64,000 nt of DNA, from contig JACBWW010000004.1 in NCBI GenBank assembly GCA_020086605.1, positions 18,611,624 through 18,675,623 on the forward strand, written 5' to 3'. The stretch is from Lanius collurio. Lineage: Eukaryota > Chordata > Aves > Passeriformes > Laniidae. The position numbers and the translations under genes were made by a program. Under the pieces are notes generated by a model. The model searched no databases. It was not told where the DNA came from and was given only the letters and a program-made list of their open reading frames with translations. Positions 14,600-26,734 of this stretch are shown here, piece after piece (within the stretch, counting starts at the first letter, position 1; every line of letters begins with the position of its first letter).

Positions 14600-14820
14600 T
14601 AGAAAGGATCTTAGATCACCGAAACATGGATTCACTGGAGATCAGGGTTACAAGGGCTCAGGAGGTCTCCTGGTCAAAGCAGGGTCAATTATGAGGTCAG
14701 ATCATGCTGTTTAAGTCTTTATTGAGTCAGGTCTGGAAAAGCTCCAAGAACAGAGAATGCAGAACCGGTGATTGCACAATATGTTCCACTGCTTGACTGC
14801 CCAGTGCTAATATTCCAGAT
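14600..14820 (-). repeat. Degraded CR1 LINE 3' fragment, antisense
   Basis: The plus strand reads like the reverse complement of avian CR1. It has GGAGGTCTCCTGGTCAAAG followed by CAGGGTCAAT, then a gapped match through TCTGGAAAAGCTCCAAG, a TGCAGAACC-like stretch and ATGTTCCACTGCTTGACTGC. This is the typical order in antisense CR1 copies. Divergence is high and boundaries are approximate. Confidence 0.65.
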
Positions 14821-15172
14821 GTCTTCACAAAGCATAAACTGGAGCTTTGAGTAGCATACCAAAAAATCCTGCAGAAGTTAATGATGATGGATCAGATGAA
14901 TGATTTCACAGTCTTCAGAGCAGTTTGGTCAGTTAGTTTTCATATTAATCAGATTTCTTTCTCTTCTTTCCCACTAACACTGAAAAAGCTCCCTTTTCTT
15001 AAAAACAGGAAGTATCTAGATCAACCTTCACTCTATCAAAATTAATTCAAAAAGTCTTTTCTAGAAAGGATCAAAGCATTGCAGAATTTCTTCCTACTAT
15101 TGAACAAACTAGAGGAGACTAAGGAGATTTTCAGAAGAGACATTCTTAGAAATGAATACCAGAATATAAGAA

Positions 15173-15292
15173 ATGGGGGGGTGGGGGTGAGGAGTATTGT
15201 TTTGGTGTTTTTATTTTGTTGTTCTTGTTTGTTGATATTTGTTATCCTGCATTTCTTTTTGGGGGAGGGTGTTGTTTTTGTCTTGTTTTAAT
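15173..15292. repeat. G/T-rich low-complexity tract
   Basis: G7 and G5 runs are followed by long T/G stretches such as TTTTGTTGTTCTTGTTTG and TTTTTGGGGGAGGG. The minus strand is therefore A/C-rich, and both strands give spurious open frames. Confidence 0.8.
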
Positions 15293-16339
15293 AAAGCAAG
15301 TAATACATCCTGGCTGAAGTACCTTTCAGAGGTAACCTTTGTTTCAACAAAATCAGATTTGCAAACTAGGTATGGACATGTAGAAAAGGTGAGGAGGAGG
15401 ATGAAAGAAAAGGGAAAAAGACATTTCAATAAATATCAGGTAAAAAGCATCTCATCAACACAGCTTTTATTTAGAATTTTGCAGTTGCATTGAGCATCAC
15501 TCACTTCAACAGCAGTTATGTGCCAGCTTTTGACCACTTAGCATGTGATCCTTATATATATCTAGCTTTGGAAACTCAGTTATCAGAGCTAGATGGAACA
15601 CTGCCTACCATTGGTAAAACTCCCTTTTTAACTTCCAACTTCAGGCTCCAGAATTGACTAGAAAAATTAGAAAAATTCAATCAGCTCAATTGGGAATCTC
15701 AATGCATACCTGACATAATGGAAATTTGGGTTTTTACAGTCAGTTTGGATATTTGAAAATAATTCTGGGGCAAAAGAATTACCTTACTGTGAAAAAAATT
15801 ATTAAATCACAGCCAAAAAATCCAACCCAAACTGTAGAACCTAATAAAAGAAGATTCCACATAGACACGTATCTACAACAGGCATCAAACAGAAAATAAA
15901 AGCACAGAGAAATTGTACAAGTTTGAACTTCTAACACACTTAGGAGAGTTTTAGGGACTTTTTTCCTTTTGTCAAACTTCAAGAGTATACACCTCCTTCT
16001 GCAGCAATCAGAATCATCAATGTGTGGAGACTATGATGATGCATTAGTACTCATCATCAATGTCCACAATAGCATCTTTCCCTAAGAGTAAGGGAAGGGC
16101 AAGAAGACATAGAAGCAGAAATTTCTTGAAACTTAAAGAAATATTCATTCTACTTTACCAGCAGACAGAGAACACCATAAGGATCCATGCAGTATTTTCT
16201 TCCATATATGACAGTTACCTAGACACAGCATTTGTTTTATGGTAAGAATGCACAATTTATGCATATGGGTAGAATCACATCTGATATCATCAGTATTCTG
16301 TCTCTCCCTGATTTTATATTTAAGAACAACCTAAAATTG

Positions 16340-16343
<4 letters not shown>

Positions 16344-16371
<28 letters not shown>
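16344..16371. repeat. Poly(T) tract, 28 bases
   Basis: This is an uninterrupted T28 run. It could be a simple repeat or the A-tail of a minus-strand retroinsertion, but no recognisable element adjoins it. Confidence 0.95.
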
Positions 16372-18994
16372 GCACACAGAGGGGCAACTCAACTACACGC
16401 CCATTTATTTAAAAAAACAATAGCAGCCATGGTGCAAACTCAATTTCCATCCTCACCATTGCAACCTAACCTCCTGACACGTTAATGCAAATCAAAGTGA
16501 ACACTTCTCTGACACTGGTAGCAAAGCGTGTTCCTCTCCCAAGAGAGACCTGTAAAACAGGACAGTCACTGACAGCAGTACAATTACTGACACAGATACA
16601 GACTTTATGGACATGTTTATCTCTGCTGTAAATCCACACTCTCTCTCCACTCCGATTCATGAGTCATAAAGAAATTGCAGATAATGAAAAAGTTGGAGAA
16701 ATTTACAGCATGTCGGAAACCTCAGACAGCCAGAAGAAATTAAAGAGCTGACTGAGGATAAATCACACAGGTACAATTAAAACTTCCTATGCCTCCTTCA
16801 CTTCCAAACTGGGGCACAAGCCAATGGAGATGATGAAAAGTTGAGGTCATGACTCCTCTGACTGTAATAATTTCTTAACTACCTACATGTCAGAATTAGC
16901 CAATTCACAGATCATGTATGAATGGCAATTACAAGCTGGCATTCCGATGTCTTACTCTTCCAACAGGAGGTGCTCCAGAAAAATCCTGCCTATAAATAAG
17001 CCACCCAGTGAACAGTATAAGGAAAGGTGATTTCCTTGTTCCTTGCCCCCTGCAGATGCAGAGTATCTCTTACCACAGCATTGTGCATTAAAATGAAGCG
17101 GTAGATCTACAGTGTGGGAGGAGAGTGTAAAAAGAATCAGGAGAAAGGCCAAGGTTTCACACAGAAATCATAGCACCTTGGATATTGTGGCGACAGGGCA
17201 ATATAAATATCTTAACAGACAATTCAATTGTTCTTTTCACCTTTCTGAAACAATCAAATAAGGACCAAGAATAACTATGAATGTAAACTGAAAACAGCCT
17301 CCATATTTTTCCTACTGTGAAAAAACAAACCAACCATTTCAGCTGATTGTGAGCTCCTGAAATTCTCGGTGATCATCTCCTAACCCAAAACTGAACCATC
17401 CAAAATGTGTCACATTCTCTGGGAGAAGTCTACTAACTCTGCGAAGTAACTCCTCGAGCTACCTGTGTGTAGAAACCCAGTGTCCAAAGAGCATAATTTT
17501 GTTGTCCAGCTATAAAACTCTGCCTTTGAGCTTTGAAGCATACAAAGTATACTATTTCACATAAAGTCCTTGCCAAACACAGTACTAAATAACAAAGTGA
17601 GAAATATGCTTTCAAGCAAAACTGAAACATGATGAAGATTCACTCAGCAAGGCAGGGATGTAGAAAACTAACCAAGAAAAAAAAATAGTTGCTACAAAGA
17701 AAAGTCTGAGCAGAGGAGAAATAACTGAAGCACACGTGCCTCAAACTGCTTCCTCTTATGCAGTACAGTTCACCTTGCAAGTAAACAAACTGTGTATTTT
17801 GTTTAAGAACATAACAAGCACTAGACCTGGCAGACATTGTTCTCTTCCAAGCCCAACATCTTCAGAACAATGTAGGCGATCCAAAACATATTTTCTTCCA
17901 TCATGTTTCAGATTAATACAGGCACACAAGTGCTAGAAGCACAATACTTCTGGAGCTGCCAGCTTTCAACAAAGAAAAAGTGAGCATCCTCCTCACTCTT
18001 TTGTCAGCAGTCAAGATGGTAAGAACAACTGCTGTATCTTTCTAATAACTGGCACTGAGACTGCTGTGGCATGTAGATCCAAATCACATGCTACTCTTTC
18101 ACTTTATTTCTTGCCTCTTCAAAAGGTAGTTATCTTCTCCAGCTTCACCACAACACTTTAGATAGTCTTATTTCTCCAAGGAAATAGGGAAAGAGTTCAT
18201 GCTAAAGAAAGAGTCTACTCTTCTACACAGTTCCAAAACCTCATTTTGACTAGTAAGAAACCATAACAGTCCAATTCACTTTTCCATGCAACTCTCCAGA
18301 CTACAGAGAGTGGACATAAAGCTTTTACTAAAATTGACCAACAAGAGATTTCAGAAGATGTCATGAGACATATTAAAGCACCCTTCACTTATACATCTGT
18401 TCATATTTTGGTTTCCTACAAACGTAAAAACCTGAAACATTTTGTTGCAAACAACTGTATATCCACACCAGAAAGAGCACCAGGCAACTCTAATGCAGAA
18501 GTGAGGCCATGTCCACAACTGTAAAGTAAGGCTTCTGAGCTTAAAAAGTCTTTGTGTTGCCAGGACTAGAGAAAAAGTGGTTATGATCAGAAGATATTTT
18601 TATCTGACCAATTACATCATTGATAGAAGCCTGTTGGGGTACAAAGGCCAGGTGTTTTGCATAGAGCCTAAAAAGGCTGCATGTTCATGCTACATGGAGA
18701 CACTCCTAAGAAAGACAATCCATTCAGCAAAAGAAAAAAGAAGTTTCAGTAAAATTATACATTATCTTCCTTCCTTTCCTTACTTTAGTTCTAATTCAGC
18801 AACTTTATTTACACAAAGTTCAAGTGTAGCAACTGTCGTGCCCTGCCTTGTCATTTAATAGATAAATTCACTCCACCAAGGATGGAGTCCAATTTAAGCA
18901 TATCCTACCTATTATCAGCATCTAAGGTAAAAAAAATAAACACCACACAAAACTCAATTACAAGAGTAGCCTGCAAGGATCACTGGCAGAACTA

Positions 18995-19030
18995 AGGGTG
19001 TATGTTCAACTAAGGGCGTATGTTCAAAAT
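18995..19030. repeat. 18-bp tandem duplication
   Basis: Two adjacent copies of AACTAAGGGYGTATGTTC differ by one T/C substitution. This is a small recent tandem duplication in the intron. Confidence 0.75.
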
Positions 19031-20994
19031 ATGCTACAGTTAAATCCTGATAAACTGTTCTGCCCTGCCAAACTTCCAAAAAAAGCTGAACTAGCAGGCA
19101 AGAGATCACAACAGACAGCATTTATCTGAAATGAGAAATGAAAAACCGAAAACTCCCAATCTAAGGAAAAGTGGTGATCTGTACATAGCTTGGAGTTCAG
19201 AAGGACTCCTTTATGATTTCCAGAAATTTCAGAGGCTGCTAAGGACTACAATTCACAACCAAGGACAGTTTAACTTGGGAGCAAGGTAGTTGTTTGTCAT
19301 TCATGTGCCCATCCATCTCCTGCTGTCTCTGGAAGAGTCAGTCCATTACAGGGACCCCTCAGTGATTTCTGGTTTAGCCTATTACTAAAACAAATAAACA
19401 AAAATATCCATTGTCAAACAAAAGGTACTTCCAAGCCACCACCCTGACTCACATGCCAATGGCAAACACCTACAGAAGAGTGTAATAGCTATATCTGCTA
19501 GTAATCACTCTCTCTGCTTTCTGCATCTCCAAGATGTCCAAGCCACTGGGGCCTCCTCAGCAGTCAGACACCCTTGAAGGACTTATCTTCCAATAATTTA
19601 TCTCGTTATTGAGATAGTGAGAAATTCCATGCCTACAAGCTCCAGTGGTGATGTGTTCTGACTTTAATGCACAACACAAGTATCTCTTCATGTCTGTCCC
19701 AACTCTTTCATTCTCTCTGTCTCCCATACTATGAGAAACAGTGAAGAGTCATTCCCCATTCACACTTTCTCTGCATTAATGTTTTACAGATCTTTTTCAC
19801 ATACCACATCAGCTGTTTCTCTCCAGGCCAAAAAACCCTAGCCATTTACTTATCCTTCATAGTAAAGAAAACCATCACTCACTGACTAAACCAGGGCTGG
19901 CTTTTCCTCTATCAGTCTGGTGCTACAAGATGACCAACCTTTTGCTGTTCACCTGCAATCTCCCAGGTCATCCAGGTCTGATCTGTGGGCCCTTGATCAA
20001 ACAGTTCTTCCATGGCACCCTTGGTATTTAATTTGCTTAAACATATATGGAGAACAAATCAGCGTTACAAAGAAAATAGGAGCGAAGTTGCAAGAACCTA
20101 GTGAAAGCCATGATGCACAAAACCATGGGAAACTGAAAACAAGGAGACTTGGTTGAGCCTGTTTAGAAACTGTCTCATGGCTCCTGAAAGAGTATGAGGA
20201 TTTGACATTGGATAATACAGTCATTCCTAATTTTACAGCAAGAATATCACAAACTAGCTTTAACTCCAAATAAAAATTTAATTGAACACAAGAGATTAGA
20301 CTAGCAAAAATCACTGTCAGGGAAATTATAAATTATATTAATATCTGTTTGGTCAGTTAGCCCACATTTTCTAATATTTAAGGCATACAGAGCACCAAGG
20401 CACCATTACCTTCACAAAGATATTGGGGCTTAAAAATAACAGGCTTTGCAGGAAGCCTTGCAGTGACAGCATCCCTGAAGCTGTACTGTGACACCATAGC
20501 AGCCAGACAACCTCTCTGGCATCAGTGAGATTTTATAAACATGGCTGTGATACCAGCTATCAATATTTATTTCAGAACTTCTGAACAAGTATAGGAGGTG
20601 TTATCTAAAAAAATACCAGAGATTCACAGGGAAACAATAGCAGGGCCTTCAAATAATCCCTGGACAACCACTTTCCTTCAGTGACTTAGTGCTTTTCCCA
20701 TTTTCCCACCCTACATATCTGTGACTTTTATACATAAGTTTTTTCTGAAGTTTGGAAAAAAACAGACTTTTAGGTTTTTTTTATAAGAATAGCTTTTTTT
20801 TCCTCTATATGTACTTCTTAGATGCATCTCTCTGTATACACATATCCCAAAGCATCACAGGATATATTTTTAAATGCATGAACTTCTCAGAGTTGCCAGT
20901 TCATGAAACCAAGACTTCAACATTCTTCTAAAGTCAACTTTAACTCAGATGCTCCAAAAGGTGCAATGAGTCATACAGTGGAAAAACAGAGCTT

Positions 20995-21060
20995 GCAGTT
21001 TTTTACATTAAATTTACATTTAGATGCTTTCTACATCTAAATTTGCAGTTATTTACATTA
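20995..21060. repeat. Inverted repeat flanked by a 16-bp direct repeat
   Basis: ATTTAGATG (21018-21026) and CATCTAAAT (21034-21042) form a perfect 9-bp stem. It is bracketed by near-identical 16-mers, GCAGTTTTTTACATTA at 20995 and GCAGTTATTTACATTA at 21045 (one mismatch). No known family is recognised. Confidence 0.7.
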
Positions 21061-21546
21061 AGTGTTTTGAAACTTGCTGCTTCGTGGGCCGCAAACATTG
21101 AGTCAGGGTCTGTGACTGGGTTCCCAAAAAAGAACAATTTCCCTCTTGCTTGCCACATTAGCTGGGGTCTGCTCAATCAGCAGTGCTCACAATTCCACTC
21201 CAAGCAAAGCTTGCAAATGGAAAAATTAAGGGACACAGAGGGGAGGAAGAAAGCTCATAATAAGGCTTTTACACCTTTTTTCCCCCCAAACTCAGAAATG
21301 AGACTCACTAAGTGGCTGCAGCTCACATTTAGAAGAGCTACTGTGCCTCCCAAAGTAACCCTAAATGCATGAACAACTAGAAGTCACTGTATTCATTGAG
21401 CCCAACTCCTTCTCCTTTAAAATAGCCACGTTAATAGGAACAGTAAAATTGACACAAAGCAGGATTTTCAAAACTAAAAATGGTTTCAATTATTCTAACC
21501 AATAGAATAATTCATTAACAGAAGGAAAATAGAAGCTCTAATGTGA

Positions 21547-21610
21547 CAAGGTTGGACTTCATGATCTTGGAGATCTCTTCCAACCTAAATGCTTCTGTGA
21601 TTCTAAGAAC
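21547..21610 (+). repeat. CR1 LINE 3' end fragment
   Basis: The stretch has AAGGTTGGACTTCATGATCT, then a variant of the GAGGTCCCTTCCAACC block and a GATTCTA-like tail. This is the hallmark 3' end of avian and reptilian CR1 elements in sense orientation. Only the terminal segment is present, as usual for 5'-truncated CR1. Confidence 0.85.
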
Positions 21611-24563
21611 CAAAGCAAAAAGAGGAAAGCAGCTACAAGGAAAAGGATGAGGTAGAATTTTACAGAGCTTAAAAAGCAGGCAAGGAAACACAAGCTGAAA
21701 CCTGAGAAGAAGTGCTGAAAAATCATTTATTTTTAAAAGACTTTATTGATACAAGGTCCTGGTCAAAAAAAAGTCATGCTACAAAAATCCTGTTTCATTC
21801 AAGGAAAGCTATCCTTTGATGTGAATTCTGTGCTAAGGAAGGGAAGAATATTCTGCAAGGAATATTCTGAGCAAGAATCCACCTACTAGCATGCCAGGAA
21901 GAAAGTGAAAGAACAAGCAGGAAAGAAAAGCTAAATTATATGTTGACAAATTAAATTGATTCACAGAAGCGCGGGGCAGCCAACAAACTAGCCAGGGTTA
22001 CATAAAGTAAAGGTAACCCTATGGGAAAAAGAGGGTAGGAAGTTAGTTGTGGAGAAAGGAAATCTGTGAAAAGCATGCAACCAAAATAGGAACTGAGAAA
22101 TCCATGGCCAAAAAGTTAGGGACAGCTGGAATTGTAGATAATAAAAATGTGGAATTCAGATGACAGTATACAACTGTTCCTAAATGAAAGCCATCCAGAT
22201 ATCCAAACAAGATGGGCAAAACATTCAATACATCTGTTCCAGACTTGTCAAGAAAACTCACTTATACAGACAAAATACTAAGACAGTTCATATGAATTCA
22301 AGAAACAAGGCATGCAATCCAGCAATTATTAATTTATCAAACTACATCATGTCAAATCAATTATTCAGATTTCAATGCTATTATTGCAAAAGTACCTCAA
22401 TAAATAAACTTTTCCAAAGGTACCCAGTCCCACAGCACATTGCCTAATGAATTCTAATGCAAAATTGACATAAAGTATGTTGTGAACAGAGTATAGCAAC
22501 AACACATCTCACAACATGACTGCAGTATCACTTAACAGATACATTTTTCATGGAGTGCTGCAGGAATCACCCTGGTCCTGCACAGCATTTTATTAATAAC
22601 ATCGATGAAAAATAAAAGTCTATGAAAATATAAAAGATTTGAGGTGGGATCTAGAAGAGTTGGAAGGAAAAGTAAGTTGCTACTACAATTAAGCAGAATT
22701 GTCTCTCATGCTCACCACTGATGAAACACCTGAAAATACACAATAAATATCTATATCTATCTAATATATAATAACTATAGACATCTGTCTAATTTTTATC
22801 TCTAAATAAAAAAAGACGGTGCACATTCTTTAGAGAAAATACAGTACAAAAAACTGTCTTGAAAAGAACAGCTTCAAACCATGACTGAAATGGCAAGAGT
22901 TTTATGAAACGAAAAGAAGCGAGACTTCTGTGGGAAGCCTCATGCTGCCATCTAGAGGAGACTGGTCAGCAGCGGGTCAGCCAGTTTCAATTAACCAGGC
23001 AAGTCAGGAGGGGACGACTAAACTTCAATACACAAAGATATAACCAAATCCAATACATCCGAGACAAATCCACAACTCCCTTAACTTTAACCAACAGATT
23101 TTTGGATTTTTTTTTCTTGTTCTCTCACTTATCTAAGTCCGTAAGAGAAAATAACCTGAAGACAGTATTGGGAAAAACAGTCCTGAGCAGCTTCTGTTCA
23201 AATTCTGCGACTAATTTTTGGCAAATATTTTCCAAAGATAAATGTATATTATGACACAAAAAGTATTCAATGGATTACAGTGTAAAGAAAAACTGTCTTC
23301 AGTGACAAGAAGTTACAAGCATGGAAACCTTTCATAAAGCTTGAAAATTCAAGACTTAAAGTTCTAACTGTTGAGCCTCACATATTTCAGTTTTCCCTCA
23401 CTTTGTCTTCTTTACGTATGCACTTCTCTCAGTAAAAACAAATGGAAACAGATGCAACAATTATTGCACATGCAACAAGGAAACAAATACATCCCTAGCT
23501 TTACTGCAACTCAGGCTCTGCTTAAAGTCCATTTAGCAGAACAACATGGTCAGACATCAGAGCCTACAACTTCACTAAGAAAGCAAATCATCAGCCAATC
23601 TTTGCATTTGACTCAGTTTTACACTGTTATACTTTAACTTCTACTCCACCAAATGCTTTACACAGTCTTAAGAGATGTTAGCGTTGAAAGTAAAACAAAC
23701 TTGGTATGTTAAAACAAGCTTAATGATTTGTTATTAAGAATACATTAGGCTATCCTAGCTTTGCAGTCAGAAAGACTCTAAAGCTTTATTACTAAGTTAA
23801 GTTATCCACTGAAAAGTAAGGTTGAAAGACTTAAAATTTTTGGTGCTTTGTGTAGTCCAAGAGTAATTGTAACCAAGGTCTATGTTAGAGCAAAACTAAA
23901 CAGAAAAAAATATAATGTGTTGGTATGTATGGGTAGCATTAAAACCAACTCCACAATACTTCTGAAATCCTCAAAGCTGGATCAACCTGTTAACAAGAGA
24001 GTCTTAAACGAGAAAATGAAAGGAACTCTTTCTTCAAAAAACCACGGTAAGAGCTGGCTATTTGCAATTGGGATGAAGGTCAACTTTATGACTCAATGAC
24101 ATCATCTCCGGCCACAAGTGAGTGTAGAAAAAGTAACAGCTACAGAAGCAGAAAACAGCATGAACACAAAGTGACAGGAGAATCCTATACACAAGTGCAA
24201 GTTTCACTGTGGCAGCAGTGCATGAAATCTGAGAGAAGCACTGCCACAAGTATTCTGAGAAACAGCTTTAGTATCTGAGTGGGAAATCAAGCAAAGTAAC
24301 CTGATTTATGGAAGACAATGTTAACTCAGGAACAGAAGTCTATGTGCCACTGAGTCACACCAGAATGACATACATGTTTCCCCCATGCAGGGAGGCTGTA
24401 AGTTGCAGATGAAAGCTCATTCTCTCATCCTGGTGCGAGAGGTCACTAACTATCAAACACTTACCAAATCTGCAAATACACTTTTCCATCTATAAATGCG
24501 CAAGCACATGTGTTAGTGAAAAAATCAGCAGTGTAGTCAGTCACATCTGTGTACAGCACTTAC

Positions 24564-24647
24564 ATTCATCCAGTCCCAGCTGATAAGCCAGGTTCTGCAG
24601 GCCACGAACTTTTTCCATCAAGTTAGCTGTAGTGAGGCTCCCCAGCT
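24564..24647 (-). CDS. LIN52: LIN52 coding exon 5
   Basis: This 84-base exon follows a TTAAG acceptor and ends before GTAAGT at 24563. It encodes ELGSLTTANLMEKVRGLQNL and then AYQLGLDE. This is the helical MuvB-core/MYB-binding segment. The exon ends with one extra base, so the missing last exon must begin in phase 1. Confidence 0.95.
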
Positions 24648-26542
24648 CTTAAGAAGAGAGAAAAGCGTGAATTTTAACACTATCTGTAGTCCTCCAGTGA
24701 TAGTTCACCTGTTTAGTACTTCACAGAGGACTTTGAAGCCAGGATCTATTTCAGTGTATGCTCAAATTCAAGTTGACTCCACTCCTAATTTTAACATAAG
24801 GAGAAAGACAACCATGACTCTAGTTCACACTTTAATTTGGCATCATTGCAAAGAGTAATTTGACCCGTACTTTGGAAGTTCTTGTAAGTTCACATTGCAG
24901 CATGAACAAGCTATTAAAAAGTATGCAAGGGAATGGACTTATTTTACATTAATAATCTAAGTTTAAGCAAGTCAGAGTTAATCCACCTCACTTTCACTTT
25001 GTAACTGTGACATCACTGTGACACAATCACACAACATGAGAGGCAGAGCAAGCAGAAAGATGCTTACTGCAAACTAACAGCTGCAACATACAGCAAGTGG
25101 ACATGCTAGCTAATCCTTCTGTAACTTGCTCGTACAGCCTCACCACTGCATTAGAGATCCTGGATCTGTGAGGGAAGACACCCACACAGAGCATCTCTGA
25201 ACAAGTCAATCAGCAAGTCTAATCTACTCACCAAGCGATCAGGTGAGCTCCTCCAAAAAATTCCTGCTACTTCTCAAAACACAGGAGATACTCACTATAC
25301 TAATGCAGTGATAAAAATGGCTAAGTGAGGTGACTGAAATATACACAATGTTACACTGCTTGTTTTGAAAAATCAGCCTGCCACTGACACCTGGATAGGC
25401 TCTTGGCAATAATCAGTTTAATGAAAATGGCTATCATTAACAAGATAAAGCAACTTCTGAGTTGGAGATTCTGCAAATATGATGGCTAGAGATCTCATGC
25501 CACAGGGCCACCACCAGAACATTTAAAGAACAAGTGTTTTAAGCCTCTTAAGTATCTACTAAGTTGTCATCTGCTTTGGCAACCTCAGTTCATGCCCACA
25601 ATACTCATACTCACCCTTCAACATATCAATATCATCATTTTCTAATTCAGCCATCCACTTGGGAGGAGAACTTGTAATGGGCTGTTATAAAAAAAATAAA
25701 GGTTCATATTCAGAAAAGTCTGTTTTTAGAATTGTATAATGAAGTACAATCTGTATTGAAATTCAGTTACACTGACAGCAAAAACATGAGTGTGTGCCCC
25801 ATTGAGATACTTCCACGTTTAATCTTGATTTTCATGGATACTTTAGAGTTAAAAATGGCATACTACCATCCACAAGCCAAAAATCAGTATGAAAAATAGG
25901 ATTTTCTGAAGTTCAAAACCTTTTCTTTCTTCCAAATTATCTCATTCACAATAAACTGCACAAGGTATGAAAAAGAAACACATATATAAAATACACATTA
26001 AAACCAAAAGGTTTATTGTAGCATATACTGGAGTTGTAATTGAGATACGGTTCACAGAACGAAGACGTAAAGCCCTCAAGAGAACCCGCAGGTCTACCAT
26101 CACACGGAAGGCGGAAACGCGAAAGGTAAAGCAGCGCTCACTCACGCTTTTGAAGGAGGCGGCGAACTCGGCAACCCCGGGCACTGGGAAGAGAAAGGGG
26201 ATGTTGGCGGGGGCTGAGCGCCTCTGCGGGCAGCAGCACCCCCCGCCCGGCCCCGGCGGCCCCGGCCTAGCCCGTGCAGTTGCCCCAGGGAGGCCCGGCC
26301 CGGCCCGAGCTCTCCCCACCCCACCCCGACGTGTCAGACCCGGGGCCGCGGGCCCGCCGGACTTACGCTGCTCGGGCCACAGGTCCGGGGAGGCGCGGTC
26401 CAGCTTCTCGAAGCTCAGCAGGGAGGCCTCCAGGTCGGTGCCTGCAACAGAGAGGAGGTGAGGGAAGGACGGCCCGAGAGCGGTGCGGGGGAGCGGCGGT
26501 GCCGCCCGGCCCTCCCGCCTCACCGTCCGCGGTAGCCGCCAT
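24564..26542 (-). CDS. LIN52: LIN52, DREAM/MuvB core complex subunit (5' five coding exons; last exon outside window)
   Basis: LIN52 is a small nuclear subunit of the MuvB core (LIN9, LIN37, LIN52, LIN54, RBBP4). It links MuvB to p107/p130 in quiescent cells and to B-MYB in cycling cells. Five minus-strand exons join in phase: 26542-26524, 26441-26367, 26183-26146, 25681-25615 and 24647-24564, giving 94 codons plus one base. The peptide starts MAATADGTDLEASLLSFEKL and contains the pocket-protein motif LxSxExL (residues 14-20), the DYRK1A-site serine in RASPDLWPEQ (Ser24 here, Ser28 in human), SPPKWMAELENDDIDMLK and MEKVRGLQNLAYQLGLDE. From memory of the family, human LIN52 is 116 residues, so about 22 C-terminal residues are missing. 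No matching exon was seen in 1-24563, so the last exon should lie beyond the left edge after a very long intron. The extreme N-terminus differs from human. The frame stays open upstream of this ATG, so an earlier start is possible. Confidence 0.95.
25615..25681 (-). CDS. LIN52: LIN52 coding exon 4
   Basis: This 67-base exon follows an ATAACAG acceptor and ends before GTGAGT at 25614. It encodes PITSSPPKWMAELENDDI and then DMLK plus one base. The block is strongly conserved in LIN52 proteins. Confidence 0.96.
26146..26183 (-). CDS. LIN52: LIN52 coding exon 3
   Basis: This 38-base exon lies between a TTCCCAG acceptor and a GTGAGT donor at 26145. It encodes LPGVAEFAASFKS, matching the family, and returns the frame to phase 0. 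It is too short to appear as an ORF. Confidence 0.95.
26367..26441 (-). CDS. LIN52: LIN52 coding exon 2
   Basis: This 75-base exon follows a TTGCAG acceptor (AG at 26443-26442) and ends before a GTAAGT donor at 26366. It encodes G/TDLEASLLSFEKLDRASPDLWPEQ, the pocket-protein binding motif and the DYRK1A phosphosite region. This is the most diagnostic part of the gene. Confidence 0.96.
26524..26542 (-). CDS. LIN52: LIN52 coding exon 1
   Basis: The ATG lies at 26542-26540 in context GCGATGG and reads MAATAD plus one base, then a GTGAG donor at 26523. It is GC-rich and inside the CpG island. The start is chosen because MAATADG joins directly to the conserved TDLEASLLSFEKL. The intron that follows is only 82 bases. 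Confidence 0.88.
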
Positions 26543-26734
26543 CGCGCGGGCCTCACGTGACTCCCCTCGCCGCCGATGCCGAGCGGCAGCGCAAAAACAA
26601 ACCCCGCCCCCGAGCCCCACGTGCCTCCGCCGCGGCCGCCGCGGGGCGGCGCCGGGCCGGGCCGGGCCGTGACGCTCGGAGGGCGGCTGGGCCCTCTGCG
26701 CCAATGCCTTAACGAGTGAGCTGCGACTGCTCAA

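Larger units (their letters stand above)
1..24563. other. Non-coding stretch, probably the long last intron of LIN52
   Basis: I find no coding exon here on either strand. The open frames are short, use random-looking composition and lack family motifs. The last LIN52 exon was searched for by eye on the minus strand and not found, so the stretch is inferred to be LIN52 intron 5. It is AT-rich with scattered simple repeats, CR1 fragments and several blocks with dense homeodomain, SOX and GATA-like sites. It could also contain exons I cannot recognise. Confidence 0.6.

Noticed and set aside
16344..16371. Poly(T) tract as evidence of a processed pseudogene
   Set aside because: The sequence on the expected body side (16372 onward) shows no coding similarity or target-site duplication.
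22904..23254. 116-codon plus-strand frame in the LIN52 intron
   Set aside because: No motif, no repeat hallmark and no splice-linked neighbours. The length is within chance for 24 kb of AT-rich sequence.
25942..26556. 204-codon minus-strand open frame around the LIN52 exons
   Set aside because: It is a read-through of LIN52 exon 3, introns and exon 2 in mixed frames. Splicing explains the conserved pieces (TDLEASLLSFEKL and PGVAEFAASFKS).
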